Origin: Eutreptiella sp. 'Long Island Sound 2002'
Lineage: Eukaryota; Euglenozoa; Euglenophyceae; Eutreptiales; Eutreptiaceae
Length of the DNA stretch: 64,000 nucleotides
Assembly: GCA_964036045.1 (NCBI GenBank)
Contig: OZ038379.1
Location: 113,034,611 to 113,098,610, forward strand
Direction of reading: 5' to 3'
Below are positions 1 through 12,465 of this stretch, one piece after another (position 1 is the first letter of the stretch; each line of letters begins with the position of its first letter). The translations under genes and the position numbers were made by a program. The notes under the pieces were generated by a model that worked only from the letters and a program-made list of their open reading frames with translations, searched no databases and was not told the DNA's origin.

Positions 1-59
1 GGGATTGGGGCAAAATGGCGGGGGGGGCTGGGGAAATCGGAGGGGAAGGGAGGGAAATA

Positions 60-235
60 GGGGTGCTAACGGTCCCCCTTATACACCGAAGGGTTCAAAG
101 TTTCAGAGTGGTGGCAAAAAGTGGAGCAACTCATGCCAAAACTTGTTACCATTGCTCGTTGAGCTCTTGCGGTGCTGGACACTGGTTCTGATGTGGAACG
201 GTCAATCTTATCCATGAAATTGGTGAATGATCAAA
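60..235 (+). pseudogene. Remnant of a retrotransposon gag-pol (zinc knuckle and protease start)
   Basis: One frame reads a Cys-x2-Cys motif (TCYHC) followed by Gly-Ala-Gly-His-Trp, like a degraded retroviral zinc knuckle. The next frame reads ALAVLDTGSDVERSI, which resembles the Asp-Thr-Gly-Ser active site of a retroelement aspartic protease. An in-frame stop sits just before this protease frame, and the reading frames close by about 235. No reverse transcriptase follows. The upstream side, rich in Gly and Arg, continues out of the window. I read it as a decayed LTR-retrotransposon fragment. Both motifs are short, so chance resemblance is possible. Confidence 0.3.
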
Positions 236-1789
236 GATAGAAAGGTATGTATGCGGACATTCATATTGCCGCAACATTACTCCATTTCAGCGCTGTTGTA
301 CCCACATAGAGCAAATATGATAGTATGACAATGAAAGTGTAGTGTCCTTGCTTTGGTCGTTTATCTAGGGCCAGCGACAATGAGTCCTCGGTCGGGGATA
401 TGACCCAGATTGATGGTTGCGTGGATGATAGGCTCCCCAAGTTCCAACCCAAACCATGCTTGGAGGTCTCCAATGCACTTCCCAATCAGCCCTCAACTCT
501 GCACCAGGGCATCCTCCAAAATGAGCAAAACCCCACAATAATTCATGCCCATCTCCACTTTCAAATTACTTCGCAAACACCAAATGCATCGTTGACGCCT
601 ACATGCTTCCCCAATTCTGCTCATTTTCCAATCACATCCCATTTTTGCCCATTCCAACCAAAGCCCCTTTTCCCTCCCAAATATGCCCCATTTTCCCGCT
701 GCTATATGATGCCAGACGCTGAGACAATCTTGTTACGTCTCGGCTTGGAAGCCACTGCACTGCAAACCATTGTGATTCTACGACTTGCAATAGTTGGTCC
801 CATAGATTGATGCCACCCTTTAGCCAAGTGATACATGCCATCCATTTTGTTGTTGTTCTTGGGCATTGCCTTCCAAATTGTAGGAAGATATCTTTTTTTA
901 CAACATGATACTTGGCAGTTGGTTGAGTTGTCTTTTTTAACCACCTCATACAATCCTCCCTTCTGTTTTGCGTGTTTTTTTGGCAGCTAGTCCCTTTTGG
1001 ACAGCCACTTCTGGGCTATTGTTGCTTGCTGCTTTTGAGTGAGTTGCTTGTGTTAGGGAGTGATGGCTGAATGGGCCTCGCCATCAGCCCAGAGCACCTA
1101 GAAAATGGGTGCATTGTAATTGCTCCTTCTAACAACCCACCATGCAGTGGGTTTGCCATCAACCCCTCTGTCTTCGCCACGTGTCGCCATTACCGCCTTG
1201 TCATTGGCCGCTGCTTGGTGCCGCCCACCCGGAGCCAGGCGGCCCACAATCACTGCTCCGCACCCCATCTACTTCTCCTTCGCCCCATGTGGCCTCTTTC
1301 CATTCCCATTCCCTTCAAGAAAATCCAGATGTTCTTCAAGAACAGCGTTTTTTGGACATACATCTGCGGTAAACTTCTTGAGGCATTTATAATGAACATC
1401 AATATCAATTCACTGCGCGAATGTGTGTTTCAACGTCTACAAATGTGCCGCCTCCCTCATCTGCGTTGCCAGCTTGGCGCTTCTTTGGACCGCCGACAAC
1501 GGCACTTCTCCGTGCATCAATATCGCCATTAGTGGCACCAACATCAACATGCAACAGGTAAAATATGTCCTTAGCCCCACTGACACTGTGGGCGACTTCA
1601 TGTTGCACTCACTCTGCCAACCCAGCACATCCTGTTTGGTGGTTAGGTCTATGCACGGTTCCACGGCCGCCAGAAAGTCTCTGCTGGGGCGGGGTGCACA
1701 GGGAAGGGGGGGGTGGAAACAGACACCCCCCAAAAAGACTGCCTAACACAGCGTGCACGACGCAAACTGAAGCATAAGCACAAGCACTA
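236..1789. other. No recognisable gene
   Basis: Reading frames here are short and show no family motif. The stretch around 1140-1330 is C-rich. I see no tandem repeat, no tRNA and no transposon end in it. Confidence 0.4.
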
Positions 1790-2048
1790 GGCTGACCTGC
1801 TCCCTGGAAAACTGGAACCTGTCCTCCAAAACCTCCAGCACTTGAAGCCGCCGCTTGGCCCTTGGAGTGCCATGCCCTACTGTAAAGGAGGCCAACAGTG
1901 TCTTTGTGGGGGGATACTGGGGCTTCAGACTCCGACCCAAATTGACCAGCCCCGATACTGTGTAGCGGATACCGAGGGGAATAGCCACCAGCTTTGGATG
2001 TGATAGCACCTTCGTGCGTTGAATATTGACGGAGAACACCTGCAGCGT
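1790..2048 (-). CDS. Candidate exon, glycosyltransferase-like fragment
   Basis: The minus strand has an open stretch whose composition looks protein-like. It contains HPKLVAIPLGIR, followed about 35 residues later by LLASFTVGHGTPRAKR and a RLQVLEVLEDRF segment. A 'HPKL..IPLG' block followed by a serine/Arg-rich block is reminiscent of exostosin-like or related algal glycosyltransferase proteins, but the match is weak. The stretch is bounded by a plausible acceptor (GCTGCAG before GTGTTC) near 2049 and a plausible donor (GAGCAG then GTCAGC) near 1789. That fits a single exon of a spliced gene, although no partner exon was found. It could also be chance. Confidence 0.22.
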
Positions 2049-2864
2049 GCGGCAGTATACAAGACTGCACTGCAGAAGGCACATGCACAGATACCTAGTA
2101 AACCACCATGGCGATTGAATCCCAAGCCCAAAGGTGCATGCAAATCCACAGACAACCACCGTGTTGCTCTGTTTGTCTGCTCTATGCACACATGTGTGTG
2201 AAAAGCAGTACAGGTGTTCCTTACGTTGCAAAAAAAGGGGGGGGACAGGTGTGATCAGGGCCTGCTGTACACTCCGCAACGTATGAGTTCCTGGCCCCCG
2301 CCCAGGGCTGAGCTAATCATTTGGGCCGTATAGCGCTCTTGGGGTACACAGAAGGGTGGTCACACACACAATTGCAAAACAAACTAGCACAACGCGGTTG
2401 CGAATGTCAGAATCCTCGTCAGTTGGATCGTCAAACAAGAAGCATGTTCAACGCCAATAGGCCCCTTTCTGCAGTACAGGGCACAGGCATGCAACATCCT
2501 GGATCCATGATCACCAAGTCACTCAGGCCTCTGGCAGCCGCGCTAAGCCAGAGGCCTGCAGCAAAGAACACAAGCATTAGTTAAGTTCAATACCTGGATG
2601 AAGTGGGAAAGTCAGGACATGTACCCTGCATCCCGCCCCGCTTGAGTGCCACCGAGGGATCCTGGAAACAATACCACGTTCATTTTGAGGGGGCTTGGGG
2701 CGGGACAGCAGCTGTGGTTGTGTAAGAATTGGGGAAATGAAGTCGGAAAATGCACCATCATTTGTGCACTATACACATATATTGTGCTGCCAGCAGAAAT
2801 GACAGGCACAAGAAGGCTCCCCGCACTGGTCCAGTAAAACATTCAGGGCTCCAAGATCGTCAGA
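2049..2864. other. No recognisable gene
   Basis: Only short frames occur, with no conserved motif. A 9-base G run lies near 2239-2247. Nothing else stands out before the reverse transcriptase fragment. Confidence 0.4.
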
Positions 2865-3980
2865 TCAGGCACCGCAAATCCCTTCCAGAGTGAGTTGGTC
2901 GGGCAGTCTCCACGAGCTGTACGAATTCCCCACCCAGTAAGCGTGCTTCTCCACCCAAGTGGCAACCCGTGCCGCCAGTACGCAGCGATGTGCTGGCATG
3001 TGGTATGACAGATGGTGCAGGACCTTTGTGGTGGCCTGTGTAGATTGAGGGCTCCCGGAGTATGCCCGAGCTATGGCACTATGCAAGGCTCGCATGACTG
3101 CCCCCCTGAAGTTGGATAGTAGGGCGACCTGCATGTAGGACGCCGCGCTGAGAATTTGTGATAGCCAAATCCTAAACCAACAGTCCGTGTTTTTCAAAAC
3201 ACCGGAGAAAATAGCAGGCAGGGATTCTTTGTGAGTGTATGCAGGGCTTTTCAGCGGAGCTCCTATCTTTAGATCCCATGTTGGAGTGAGCGCTACAGGT
3301 TCAGCAAGAGCCGCAGCATGTGACCTACCTCCTAGAACCATAACCACTCCCAACACCTTGGTAACAGGCTGGCAGCACATGCTTGTACAGCGGGAGACCG
3401 TTTTGGTAATGCACTCACACTCGAATTGTAGATCCCAGGCCTCCATGAGTACCTCTCTCATGGTCTGAATTAAGCAGCCTCAGTCGTTTGGAGGGGCATC
3501 CGTAGCTACGAGAATATTGTCTCTGAATTGGCAGAGGGAGACCCTGCCAGCAGATCCATGCCACACCGGCCAACCTTCTTTGGAAATCTTGAGGCACCCC
3601 AATTTGTAAAACCTAGATCTTTTGCAATATGCCCCCAGACTGAGTGAAGGTCAGCCCCCTGAGCAGAAAAAGCCCCCCCCCATGGGGATGCAGTTGGTGT
3701 GGACCCAAAGTTTCCCCAAACTGAAGTAATCATTGTTGTTCTGGAGTTCATATGTGACCAAGCTAACCAGGTCATCGTGGTTGAGATGCCGGAAACCGGC
3801 AAGAAGCTTTACCTGCTCTATGGAGGCATGCATGCATGTGGTGAGGGCCCCATATGAGGACTTTAGCCCTCCATCTCCGTTTGTATGTGAGCCACTTGCT
3901 ACTAGTGGTGAGGTGTGAGTGGATGGTGTCAAGAGGGAGGTGATTGAATTGCTCTTTGTAATCTAACTCTCAGATCGCGT
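2865..3980 (-). pseudogene. Reverse transcriptase fragment of the RDN type, copy 1
   Basis: Read on the minus strand in three shifting frames, this has the core blocks of a reverse transcriptase. Motif A is at about 3976-3947 (LDYKEQFNHLP, catalytic Asp kept). A motif-B-like block follows near 3720-3630 (IPMGG then SAQGADLHSVW). Motif C lies near 3530-3495 (FRDNILVATDAP). The second Asp of the usual xDD is Asn. The blocks align with those of the longer copy at 53.4-56.9 kb (DVTDMFWEIP, VPIGGFISAPAAELWAMW, YRDNLYIVF). Both resemble Penelope-like reverse transcriptases in layout (A block ending in Pro, then GG.xS.xAeL, then RxDN). The part upstream of motif A is missing, cut by the minisatellite at 4.02 kb. 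It has frameshifts and stops, so it is not functional. Confidence 0.72.
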
Positions 3981-4019
3981 TGAAACCTTGACTGCAGGCC
4001 AGTGAAACCCATAAGACAT

Positions 4020-4595
4020 GTCCGTGAGGCGCTACCAAAGGGAAGGAGGCCCCAAGGGAGAGGCCCCGGCATTCCCAACGGCGCAGAAGCCCCGGCGGTC
4101 CCAACGAGCAAGAAGCCACGGCGTCACACCGGGGGCGGAGGCCTTGGCATTCCAAGAGGGCCAAACGCCCGGGCATTCCCAAAGTGGTGGGGGCCCCGGC
4201 GTTCCTAAGTGGGCGGGGGCGGCGGTGTTCCCAAAGGGGCAGGGGCCTGGGCGTTCCCAAAGGAGCAGAGGCCCGGGCGCGAGGTTACCAACGGGGCAAA
4301 AGCCCTGGCGGTCGCGACCGGGTGGAGGCCCCGGCGTTCCCAGAGGGACGGAGCACACGAACGTAGGCAAAGGGGCGGAGGCCCCGGAGTTCTTAAGTGG
4401 TCGCAAGCCATGATGTTCCCAAAGGGTCAAGGGCCCGGGCATTCCCAAAGGAGCAGAGGCCCCGGCGTTCCCAAAAGGGGCCAAAGCCCCAATGTTCCCA
4501 ACGGCGCAAGAAGCCCCAGCATTTCCAATGGGGCAGAGGCACCAACGTTCCCAAAGGGGCGGAGGCGCAAACGTCCCCAAAGGGGCGGAAATGAG
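4020..4595. repeat. GC-rich minisatellite, ~26-27 bp unit, array 1
   Basis: About 20 diverged tandem units follow the pattern TTCCCAAAGGGGC followed by AGAGGCCCCGGCG, with unit lengths of about 26-30 bp. The unit is free of stops in several frames on both strands, which creates long Gly/Pro/Arg-rich false ORFs. The same repeat recurs at 27.46-28.08 kb. The array starts within a few tens of bases of motif A of the reverse transcriptase fragment. Confidence 0.85.
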
Positions 4596-5135
4596 ATATC
4601 CTGCTTAAAAACCCCCCCAGAGCCAAATTAAAAAAAAAAGGGGGGGGTTTGGGGGGGGGGGGGTTTAAGGGGTTTTTTCGCTGCACGGGGGTATTGTCTG
4701 CGGGAAGGGCACCCCGGCCCCTCAAACCCCCCCCAAATGAAATAGTGTCAGGCACCTCCGAATAGTTGGGTATGCGGCCCAGATGTGATCCGACAATTCG
4801 CACCGCCCCTACCAACATCTATGGTAGGGTTTCATCGGCTTGGGTATTGCCGGCCATGGGTACCAGAAACCTCAGGCGCAGGTATGTGTATAAGATCTGA
4901 TGTCTGATGTCTGATGTCTGATGTGGCGGCACATGTTGTGTTTGCAGTGTATACAAGAGGATGTGTGATATATCTGATATAGGTCTCATGCTAGGAGGAA
5001 AGGGGGGGGGGGGTCAAAATGGGTGTGCAAAATTTTTGATGCCCCCCACCCAAGAAAAAAATTAAAAAAAATAAAGGGGTTGAGAAAGATCAAGCCAACA
5101 TGGAAAAGCTGGAGAAAAACTAAACAATCCGGGAA
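4596..5135. other. No gene: A-run, G-run and a short ATGTCTG repeat
   Basis: A poly-A tract followed by long G runs lies at about 4629-4665. A short tandem repeat (four copies of CTGATGT) is at about 4898-4925. Another G run is at 5001-5011. I see no coding sequence. Confidence 0.5.
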
Positions 5136-8100
5136 AAGTCCCGATAGGTCCCCATAGGTCCCTGTAAGTCCCCATAGGTCCCCAAAAGTCCCCATAGGTC
5201 GCCAAAGGTCCCCAAAACTCCCCAAAGGCCCCCATAAGGCCCCAAAGGTCCCCATAGGTCCCCAAAGGTCCCCATAGGTCGCCGTGGACACGCATAGGGT
5301 CCCCATAGCACCCCATAGGTCCCCATGGGTCCCCATCCATCTCCAAAGGTCCCCATAGGTCCCTGTCAATCCCCGTACCTCCGTATAACTCCCCATAGGT
5401 CCCCATAGGTCCCCACAGGACCCGATAAGTCCCCATAGCTCCCTACAACTCCCCATAGATCCCCGCAGGTCCCCTCTGGGGCCCATAGGTCCCCATAGGG
5501 CCCATAGATCCCCATCGGCGCCCATAGGTCCCCATAGGTCCCCATAGGCCCCCATAGGCCCCCTTAGGTCCCCATAGGGCCCGATAGGTCCCCATAGGTC
5601 CGTATGGGGCTTTATGCGGCATAAGGCCCCATAGATTCCCATAGCTCCGACTAGCTACGCCTAGCTCCCCATAGGTCCCCATAGGTCACCGTAAGCCGCC
5701 ATCGGTCCCCATAAGTCCCCATAGGTCCCCAAAAGTGCGCATAGGCTGCCATGGGTCCCCAAAGGCCCCCATAGGTCCCCATAGGCTCCCATAGGTCTTC
5801 ATAAGTGCGCATAGGCCGCCATGGGTCCCAGTAGGCCCCCATAGGTCCCCATAAGTCCCCATTGGCCCCGATGGGTTCCCATAGGTCCCCATAGGGGCCA
5901 TGAGGTCCCCATAGGCCCCCACAGGCCCCTATAGGGCCCCAGAATTCCCCAAAGGTCCCTATAGGTGGCCATAGGTCCCCAAGGGTCCCCATTGGTCACA
6001 ATAGGTCCCCCTAGGTCCACATAGCTGCCCATGGGTCCCCATAGATCTCCAAAGGTCCCCACGGGCCCCCATAGGTCCCCATAGGTCCCCATAGGCCCCC
6101 ATGGGTCCTGATAGGTCCCCGAAAGTTCCCCATGGGTTCCAATGGGTCCCCGTAGCGCCCCATACGCCCCCATAAGTCACCATAGGCCCCCATGGGTTCC
6201 CGTAGGTCCCGTAGTGCCAATAGGTTCCCATAGACCCCCATAGCCCCCCATTGGCCCCCATCGGTCCCCATAGGGCCCCACAGGTCCCCAAAGGTCCCCA
6301 TAGGTGGCCATAGGTCCCCAAGCATCCCCTTGGGTCCCCATAGGTCCCCATTGGTCACAATAGGTCCCCCTAGGTGGACAGAGCTCCCCATGGGTCCCCA
6401 TAGATCTCCGAAGGTCCCCGTGGGCCCCTATAGGTGCCAATGAGTCCACATAGACCCCCATAGGCCCCCATAGGTCCCCATAGACCCCTATAGGTCCCCA
6501 TAGGCCCTTGTAGGTCGCCATGGTGCCCCAAACGTCCCCATAGGTCCCCAAAGATCCCCATGGGTCCCCATGGGTCCCCATGAGTCCCCAAAGGTCCCCA
6601 TTACTCCCCATAGGCCGCCACGGTACCCATAGGTCCCTATTAGTCCCCATAGGCCCCCATAGCTCCCCATAGGTCACCATAGTCCCCCACACGTCCCCAT
6701 AGGTCCCCCTAGCTCACCATAGGTTCCCATAAGTCACCACATGCCCACATAGGTCCCCATAAGTGCCCATAGGCCCCCATGGGTCCCCGTAGGCCCCCAT
6801 AGGTCCCCATAAGTCCCCATTGGTCGCCATGGGTTCCCATAGGTCCCCATAGGTGCCATGAGGTCCCCATAGGCCCCCATAGGTCCCTAAAGGCCCCAGA
6901 GGTCCCCAAAGGTCCCTATAGGTGGCCATAGGTCCCCAAGGGTCCCCATAGGCCCCCATTGGTCACAATAGGTCCGCCTAGGTCCACATAGCTGCCCATG
7001 GGTCCCCATAGAGCTCCAAAGGTCCCCACAGGCCCCCATAGGTCCCCACAGGTGCCAATGAGTCCCCATAGACCCCCATAAGCCCCCAAAGGCCCCTGCA
7101 CGTCCCCATAGGCCCCAAGAGGACCCCAAAGGCCCCCATAGGTTGCCATCGCCCCCTATCGCCCCCCATTGGCCTCCATAGTTCCCATAGTGCCCCAGAG
7201 GTCCCAAAAGGTCCCCATAGGTGGCCATAGGTCCCCAAGCGTCCTCATATGTCCCCATAGGTCCCCATTGGTCACAACAGGTCCCCCTAGGTCAACATAG
7301 CTCCCCATGGGTCCCCATAGATCTCCAAAGGTCCCTATAGGCGCCCATAGGTCCCCATAGGTGGCAATGAGTCTACACAGACCCCCATGGGCCCCCATAC
7401 TTCCCCACACTCCCCCATAGGTCCCCATAGGCCCTTGTAGGTCCCCATAGTGCCCCAAAGCTCCCCATAGGTCCCCATAAGTCCCCATAGGTCCCCATAA
7501 GTGCGCATAGACCCCTATGGGTCCCCATAGGCCCCCATGGCTCCCCATAAGTCCCCATTGGCCCCCATGGGTTCCCATAGGTCCCCACAGGCCCCTATAG
7601 GGCCCCAGAGGTCCCCAACCATAGGTGGCCATAGGTCCTCAAGGGTCCCCATAGGTCCCCATTGGTCACAATAGGTCCCCCTAGGTCCACATAGCTGCCC
7701 ATCAGTCCCCATAGATCTCCAAAGGTCCCTATAGGCCCCCATAGGTCCCCATAGGTGCCAATGATTCCCCATAGACCCCCATAGGCCCCCATAGGTCACC
7801 ATATGCCCCCATAGGTTACCATATGCCCCCATAGGTCCCCATAAGTCCCCATGGGTCCCCATACGTGCACATAGGCCCCCATGGGTCTCCATAGGCCCCT
7901 ATAGGTCCCCATAGGTCCCCATAGGTCCCCATAGGTTGCAATGGGTCCCCGTAGGGCCCCATACATCCCCATAAGTCACCATAGGACCCCATGGCTTCCC
8001 ATAGGTCCCCATAGGTCCCCATTGGTCACAATAGGTCCCCCGTAGGTCCCCATAGGTGCAACTGAGTCCCCATAGACCCCCATAGGCCCCCATAGATCCC

Positions 8101-10365
8101 CATAGGCCCTTGTAGGTCCCGATAGGCCGCCATAGGTGCCCATAGGTCCCCATAGGTCACCATATGGCCCCATAGGTTCCCATAGGTCACCATTGGTCAC
8201 AATAGGTCCCCCATAGGTCCCCATAGGTGCAATTGAGTCCCCATAGACCCCCATAGGCCCCCATAGATCCCCATAGGCCCTTGCAGGTCCCCACAGGTCA
8301 CCATATGGCCCCATAGGTCCCGGAAAGTCCCCATAGGTCCCCATAAGTGCACATAGGCACCCATTGGTCCCCTTAGGCCATAGGTCCCCATAGGCCCTCA
8401 TAGGTCCCCAAAAAGGTCCCCATAGGTGCCAATGGGACCCTGTAGCCCCCCATAGGTCCCCATTGGTCACAATAGGTTCCCCTACGTTCACGTAGCTCCC
8501 CATGACTCCCCATAGATCTCCAAAGGTCCCCATAGGCCCCCATAGTTCCCCATACATCCCCATAGTTGCCAATAAGTCCCCATACACCCCGATAGGCCCT
8601 CATAGGTCACCATAGGTCCCCATAGGTGCCAGTGAGTCCCCATAGACCCCCATAGGCCCCCCTAAGTCCCGACACGCCCCATAGGTCCCCATAGGCCCCC
8701 ATAAGTGCACATAGGCCCCCATAGTTCCCCATAGGTCCCCAGAGATCCCCATTGGTCACCATTAGGCCCCATAGGCCCCCATTGGGCATAATGGGACCCC
8801 CTAGGTGCACATAGGTCCCTGAAGGTCCCCGAATGTCCCCATTGGTCCCCGAAAATCCCCATGGGTCCTGATAGGTCCCCAAAGGTCCCCATTAGCCCCC
8901 ATAGGCTCCCATGGTCCCCATAGGTCCCCATTAGTCCCCATAGGACCCCATAGGTCCCCATGGGGCCCCAAAGGAGCCCACGGGTCCCCATAGGACACCA
9001 ATGATCCCCATAAGTCTCCATAGGTCCCCATAGGCGCCCATGATCCCCATAGGTCCCCATAGGTCCCCAAAGGTCCCCATATGCACCCGTGGGTCCCCAT
9101 AGGTGCCAATAGGTCCCCACAGGCCCCCAAAGATCCCCATACGTCCCAATAGGGCCCCATAGGCGCCTATAGGCCTCCATAGGTCCCCATAGGTCTCCTT
9201 GGGTCCCCATTATACCCCATAGTTCCCCATAGGCCCCAATAGATCCTCATAGGTCCCCATGGGTCCCCATAGGTCCCAAAGGGTCCCCATAGGTCCCAAT
9301 GGGTCCCAATAGGCCGCCATAGGCCCCCATAGGTCCCCATGGATCCCTGTTAGTCCCCATAGGCCCCCGAAGGCCCCCATAGAGCCCCATAAGTTCACAA
9401 AGGTCCCGATTGGTCCCCACTAGTCCCCGTAGGCCCCCATAGGCCCCCATGGGTTCCCATAGGTCCACCTAGGTCCACATAGCTCCCCATGGGTCCCCAT
9501 AGATCTCCAAAGGTGCCCATAGGCCCCCATAGGTCACCATAGGTCCCTATAGGTGCCAGTGAGTCCCCATAGACCCCCATAGGCCCCCGTAGGTCCCCAC
9601 AGGCCCCTTAGGTCCCCATAGGCCCCCATAAGTGCGCATAAGCTCCCATAGTTCCCAATAGGTCCCCATAGGTGTCATTGGTCCCCAGTAGTCCTCATAG
9701 GCCGCCATAGGTGCCGATAGGTCCCCAAAGGTCCCCATAGGCCCCCATTGGTCACAATGGGACCCCCGATATAGGTGCACATAGGTGCCAATAGGTCCCC
9801 ATAGGTGCCAATAGGTCCCCATAGGTCCCCATAGGTCCCCGCAGGTCCCCATGGGTCCCCAAAGATCCCCATGGGTCCCGATAGGTCCCCGAACGTCCCC
9901 ATTAGTCCCCATAGGCCCCCATGGTCCCCATAGGTCCCCATCACTACCCATAGGACCCCATAGGTCGCCATGGGGCCCCAAAGGAGCCCACAGGTCCCCA
10001 TAGGACACCAATGATCCCCGTGGGTCCCCATAGGTTCCCATAGGTCCCCATAGGTCCCCATTGGTCCCCATAGGCCCCCATGATCCCCATAGGTCCCCAT
10101 AGGTCCCCAAAGGTCCCCATAGGCACCCGTGGGTTCCCATAGCTGCCAATGGGTCCCCATAGGCACCCAACGATCCCCATAAGTCCCAGTAGGTCCCCAT
10201 AGGCGCCTATAGGCCTCCATAGGTCCCCACTATACCCCATAGTTCCCCATAGGCCCCCATAGGTCCTCATAGGTCCCCATGGGTCCCCATTGGTCCCAAT
10301 GGGTCCCCATAGGTCCCAATGGGTCCCCATAGGTCCCAATGGGTCCCAATAGGCCGCCTGTAGGC
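5136..10365. repeat. 5.2-kb satellite built on the decamer CCCCATAGGT
   Basis: The whole interval is an array of 10-bp units with consensus CCCCATAGGT and variants CCCCAAAGGT, CCCCATAGGC and TCACCATAGGT. Three decamers equal ten codons with no stop in any minus-strand frame (a Met-Gly-Thr-Tyr-Gly-Asp-Leu-Trp-Gly-Pro cycle), so the many open frames are not genes. There is a higher-order structure. A marker block beginning ATTGGTCACAATAGGTCCCC recurs at about 5991, 6350, 6958, 7266, 7661, 8021, 8191, 8460 and 9747, often spaced near 300-390 bp. A second block (GGAGCCCA.. then ATGATCCCC) recurs at about 8975 and 9990. This implies amplification of multi-decamer cassettes rather than simple slippage. 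Confidence 0.95.
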
Positions 10366-11598
10366 CGCCAAGAGAACGGCGCTCTGCCTGGTCTCAAAAA
10401 AGAGGGACCATTGGAGGAGGCCCCTCCAACCACTTCTCAGTCTCATGATGCCACCACATGCAGGGCCAAGCAACCAGTAGGTAAGCAACCCGTCCCCCAT
10501 GCACACAACTGCTTTTCCTCTCCACTCCTCTGATCTATGAACGTTTTCGTTCAGCACCTGTCTCAAGGGGACAATGGCGGAACATGTTTTCAATCTGTCA
10601 CAAGCATTGCCTTTTTCGCCTTCATCCCCGGCGCTCCCCCCCCCCTCAATAGGGCAGGGGGATCTCCCTGAGTTGCTGTTGTATCGTGATCAGGGGTAAC
10701 TGTCACCGTGGGACTGTGACGCAGCCAAAAGCCTCGCACACCTGGCTTCGCCCCAACCGCCAATGCTCCACCCCCCCCCCCCCCGCCCACACCACCCACA
10801 CAAGCATCCCCCCAAGCACTATCCTACGGTCCATCCTCACACCAAAATCCTCCATCACCACCCTACCTCACCCCCCAAACCAAAGATCCTCCCAGCCCAA
10901 CAGCAAACCCCCCCCTTCGCCAGAGCAACCGACCCCATCACCCCATGGACCGAATAGTGGCTGGCATAGCCCCAGCAACCCTAGATGGCCTGTTCAACTT
11001 TGGGTGGATGCGGCACCCATTTGCCTTGGAGAGGCGAGGCCGGGTAGCTTTGTGGGCAGGGGGTGAGCGCGTGTACAGGTCGCACTTCCTCGACCGAAGC
11101 CTGGGGATAGCGAGACTCATCCTAACGTAGACAGTACCCCGTGCATGATGCCTTGCAGGCCCAAACTCCCCTCCAACAGGGCCACCTTTGCCGTCGGGCC
11201 AGACAACATTGCCAGGGCTGGTCGCACACCAACGATCCTCATTACTGACCCTTCGCCCCCCCCCCCTCCCCACCCACAAACGTCGCTGCTGCCAGGGCAC
11301 CCAAAACCACCACCAGCAACCCCACCTTTCTAGCCATCTATTAGCCGGCGCCTTCGTCTGGGCCAAGACACACGCACCTTGACAGAGATGGCCCGCGGTC
11401 GCCTGACCAAACCCAAACCCAAGCCCTCCCCCGCACCTCGGCCTGAGGCAGCTGCCAAAGGTGCCCCCCCAACAACGACCACGCTACCACACCTACCAAC
11501 ACCATGCCCATCGCCCGCATGTAGCCAAACCTCAACTGCAAGGCAACCACCCGCGGACGTACGTTCGGCGCCGATAGGTTCGTCTTATTGCCCGTAAG
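10366..11598. other. Non-coding, C-rich spacer
   Basis: The satellite stops at about 10365. The following sequence has C runs (10635-10645, 10770-10783, 11255-11270) and proline-rich false frames on the plus strand. No conserved protein motif, RNA gene or terminal repeat was recognised. Confidence 0.4.
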
Positions 11599-12249
11599 AT
11601 GGATCCAATGCCAGCCGTCATTCATAGTGGGCTAGGGGCTGGCGGGGAGATATTCAATTTAGAAAACGTGGATGCAAATGCGCCACCTAAAGAATCCCCC
11701 TCACCTGCGCATCTCCTTGTAGGAGTTCAACATACTCTTGCCGCCCTGTGCTTCAGCCACCGTCCGATGTGCTACATCGAGCCTAAAATGATAGGAGTCT
11801 TTGTGGACATAGTTGTCCCCTCCCATCTGAAGCGTAAGACTGGCGACACCACGGTGGCCACAGAAACGGGTCAGCGCCTGGCAGTGTAAGACAAAACCAT
11901 CCGTGAATCAGCCGGAAACACAGACCCATCCAAACATGAGCTAAGCTATGGGATTCGGTATTACCACATCCACATCCACGGCCCTCCAAGCCAATACATC
12001 TGTGACCCCGCATTGGACGACCCGCTAGAGGAACGCCGCCGGAAAATGTACCATACTCTGCGCACAGCCCTCTCAAGGCACCCGGAACAGGGGATGGGAG
12101 AAATGACTTGGGATTGGGCAACAGTACAAGACGAGTTTGCAAAGGCAAATGACAAGAAGCTCAACAAAAAAGTCGCGCTTTGTAACAGAGCCCCCCCCCC
12201 CCCCCCCCTCGTTTATAATGATCAAACACGTGGTATGCGGCGTGATTAG
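11599..12249 (+). pseudogene. Unknown ORF with one in-frame stop
   Basis: A plus-strand frame opens with ATG at 11599, meets TAA at 11887-11889, and continues in the same frame to 12249, about 216 codons in total. The second half looks like real protein (a YYHIHIHGPPSQYICD block, then a charged helix ERRRKMYHTLRTAL and TWDWATVQDEF). It ends in a proline run encoded by a C homopolymer. I do not recognise the family. It lies just outside the left inverted repeat of element A, and may be debris of another mobile element. Confidence 0.3.
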
Positions 12250-12254
12250 AAATA

Positions 12255-12460
12255 AAGCTCTGGCTGACAAGGTGGTAGGGAGGGTGTTGGATCCCCGGCG
12301 GGCGGTCATCACAGGCTACCACGTTGTACAGCTTTGGGTCGCGCTTGGTGGTGTCGATGAGGAGGAGGGGGTTTGAGAGGTGTGGGATGAGGCGCCAGAG
12401 GGTCAGTTTTCCAGACCTATGGTGCTGCCACCACAGCAACACTTTCGCAATGATGTTCAA
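12255..12460 (-). pseudogene. Unknown coding fragment abutting element A
   Basis: The minus strand is open and protein-like, with KVLLWWQHHR, LWRLIPHLSNPLLLID and KLYNVVACDD. It ends exactly where the left terminal inverted repeat of element A begins. On the other side of A, the minus strand of 19205-19370 is also open (SFHIDTLLPARGGTWEL, then RRILMLMAC). The two could be halves of one gene interrupted by element A. No homology is recognised and no target-site duplication is evident, so this is an inference. Confidence 0.25.
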
Positions 12461-12465
12461 CCTAC

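Noticed and set aside
4018-4631. Pro/Gly/Arg-rich ORFs on both strands over the first minisatellite
   Set aside because: All follow the 26-bp repeat phase and change frame with unit-length differences. The same is true at 27.43-28.0 kb.
5136-10365. More than thirty long minus-strand ORFs rich in Met-Gly-Thr-Tyr-Gly-Asp-Leu-Trp
   Set aside because: They are by-products of a stop-free 10-bp tandem unit read in all frames. Start points are arbitrary and there is no codon or domain signal.
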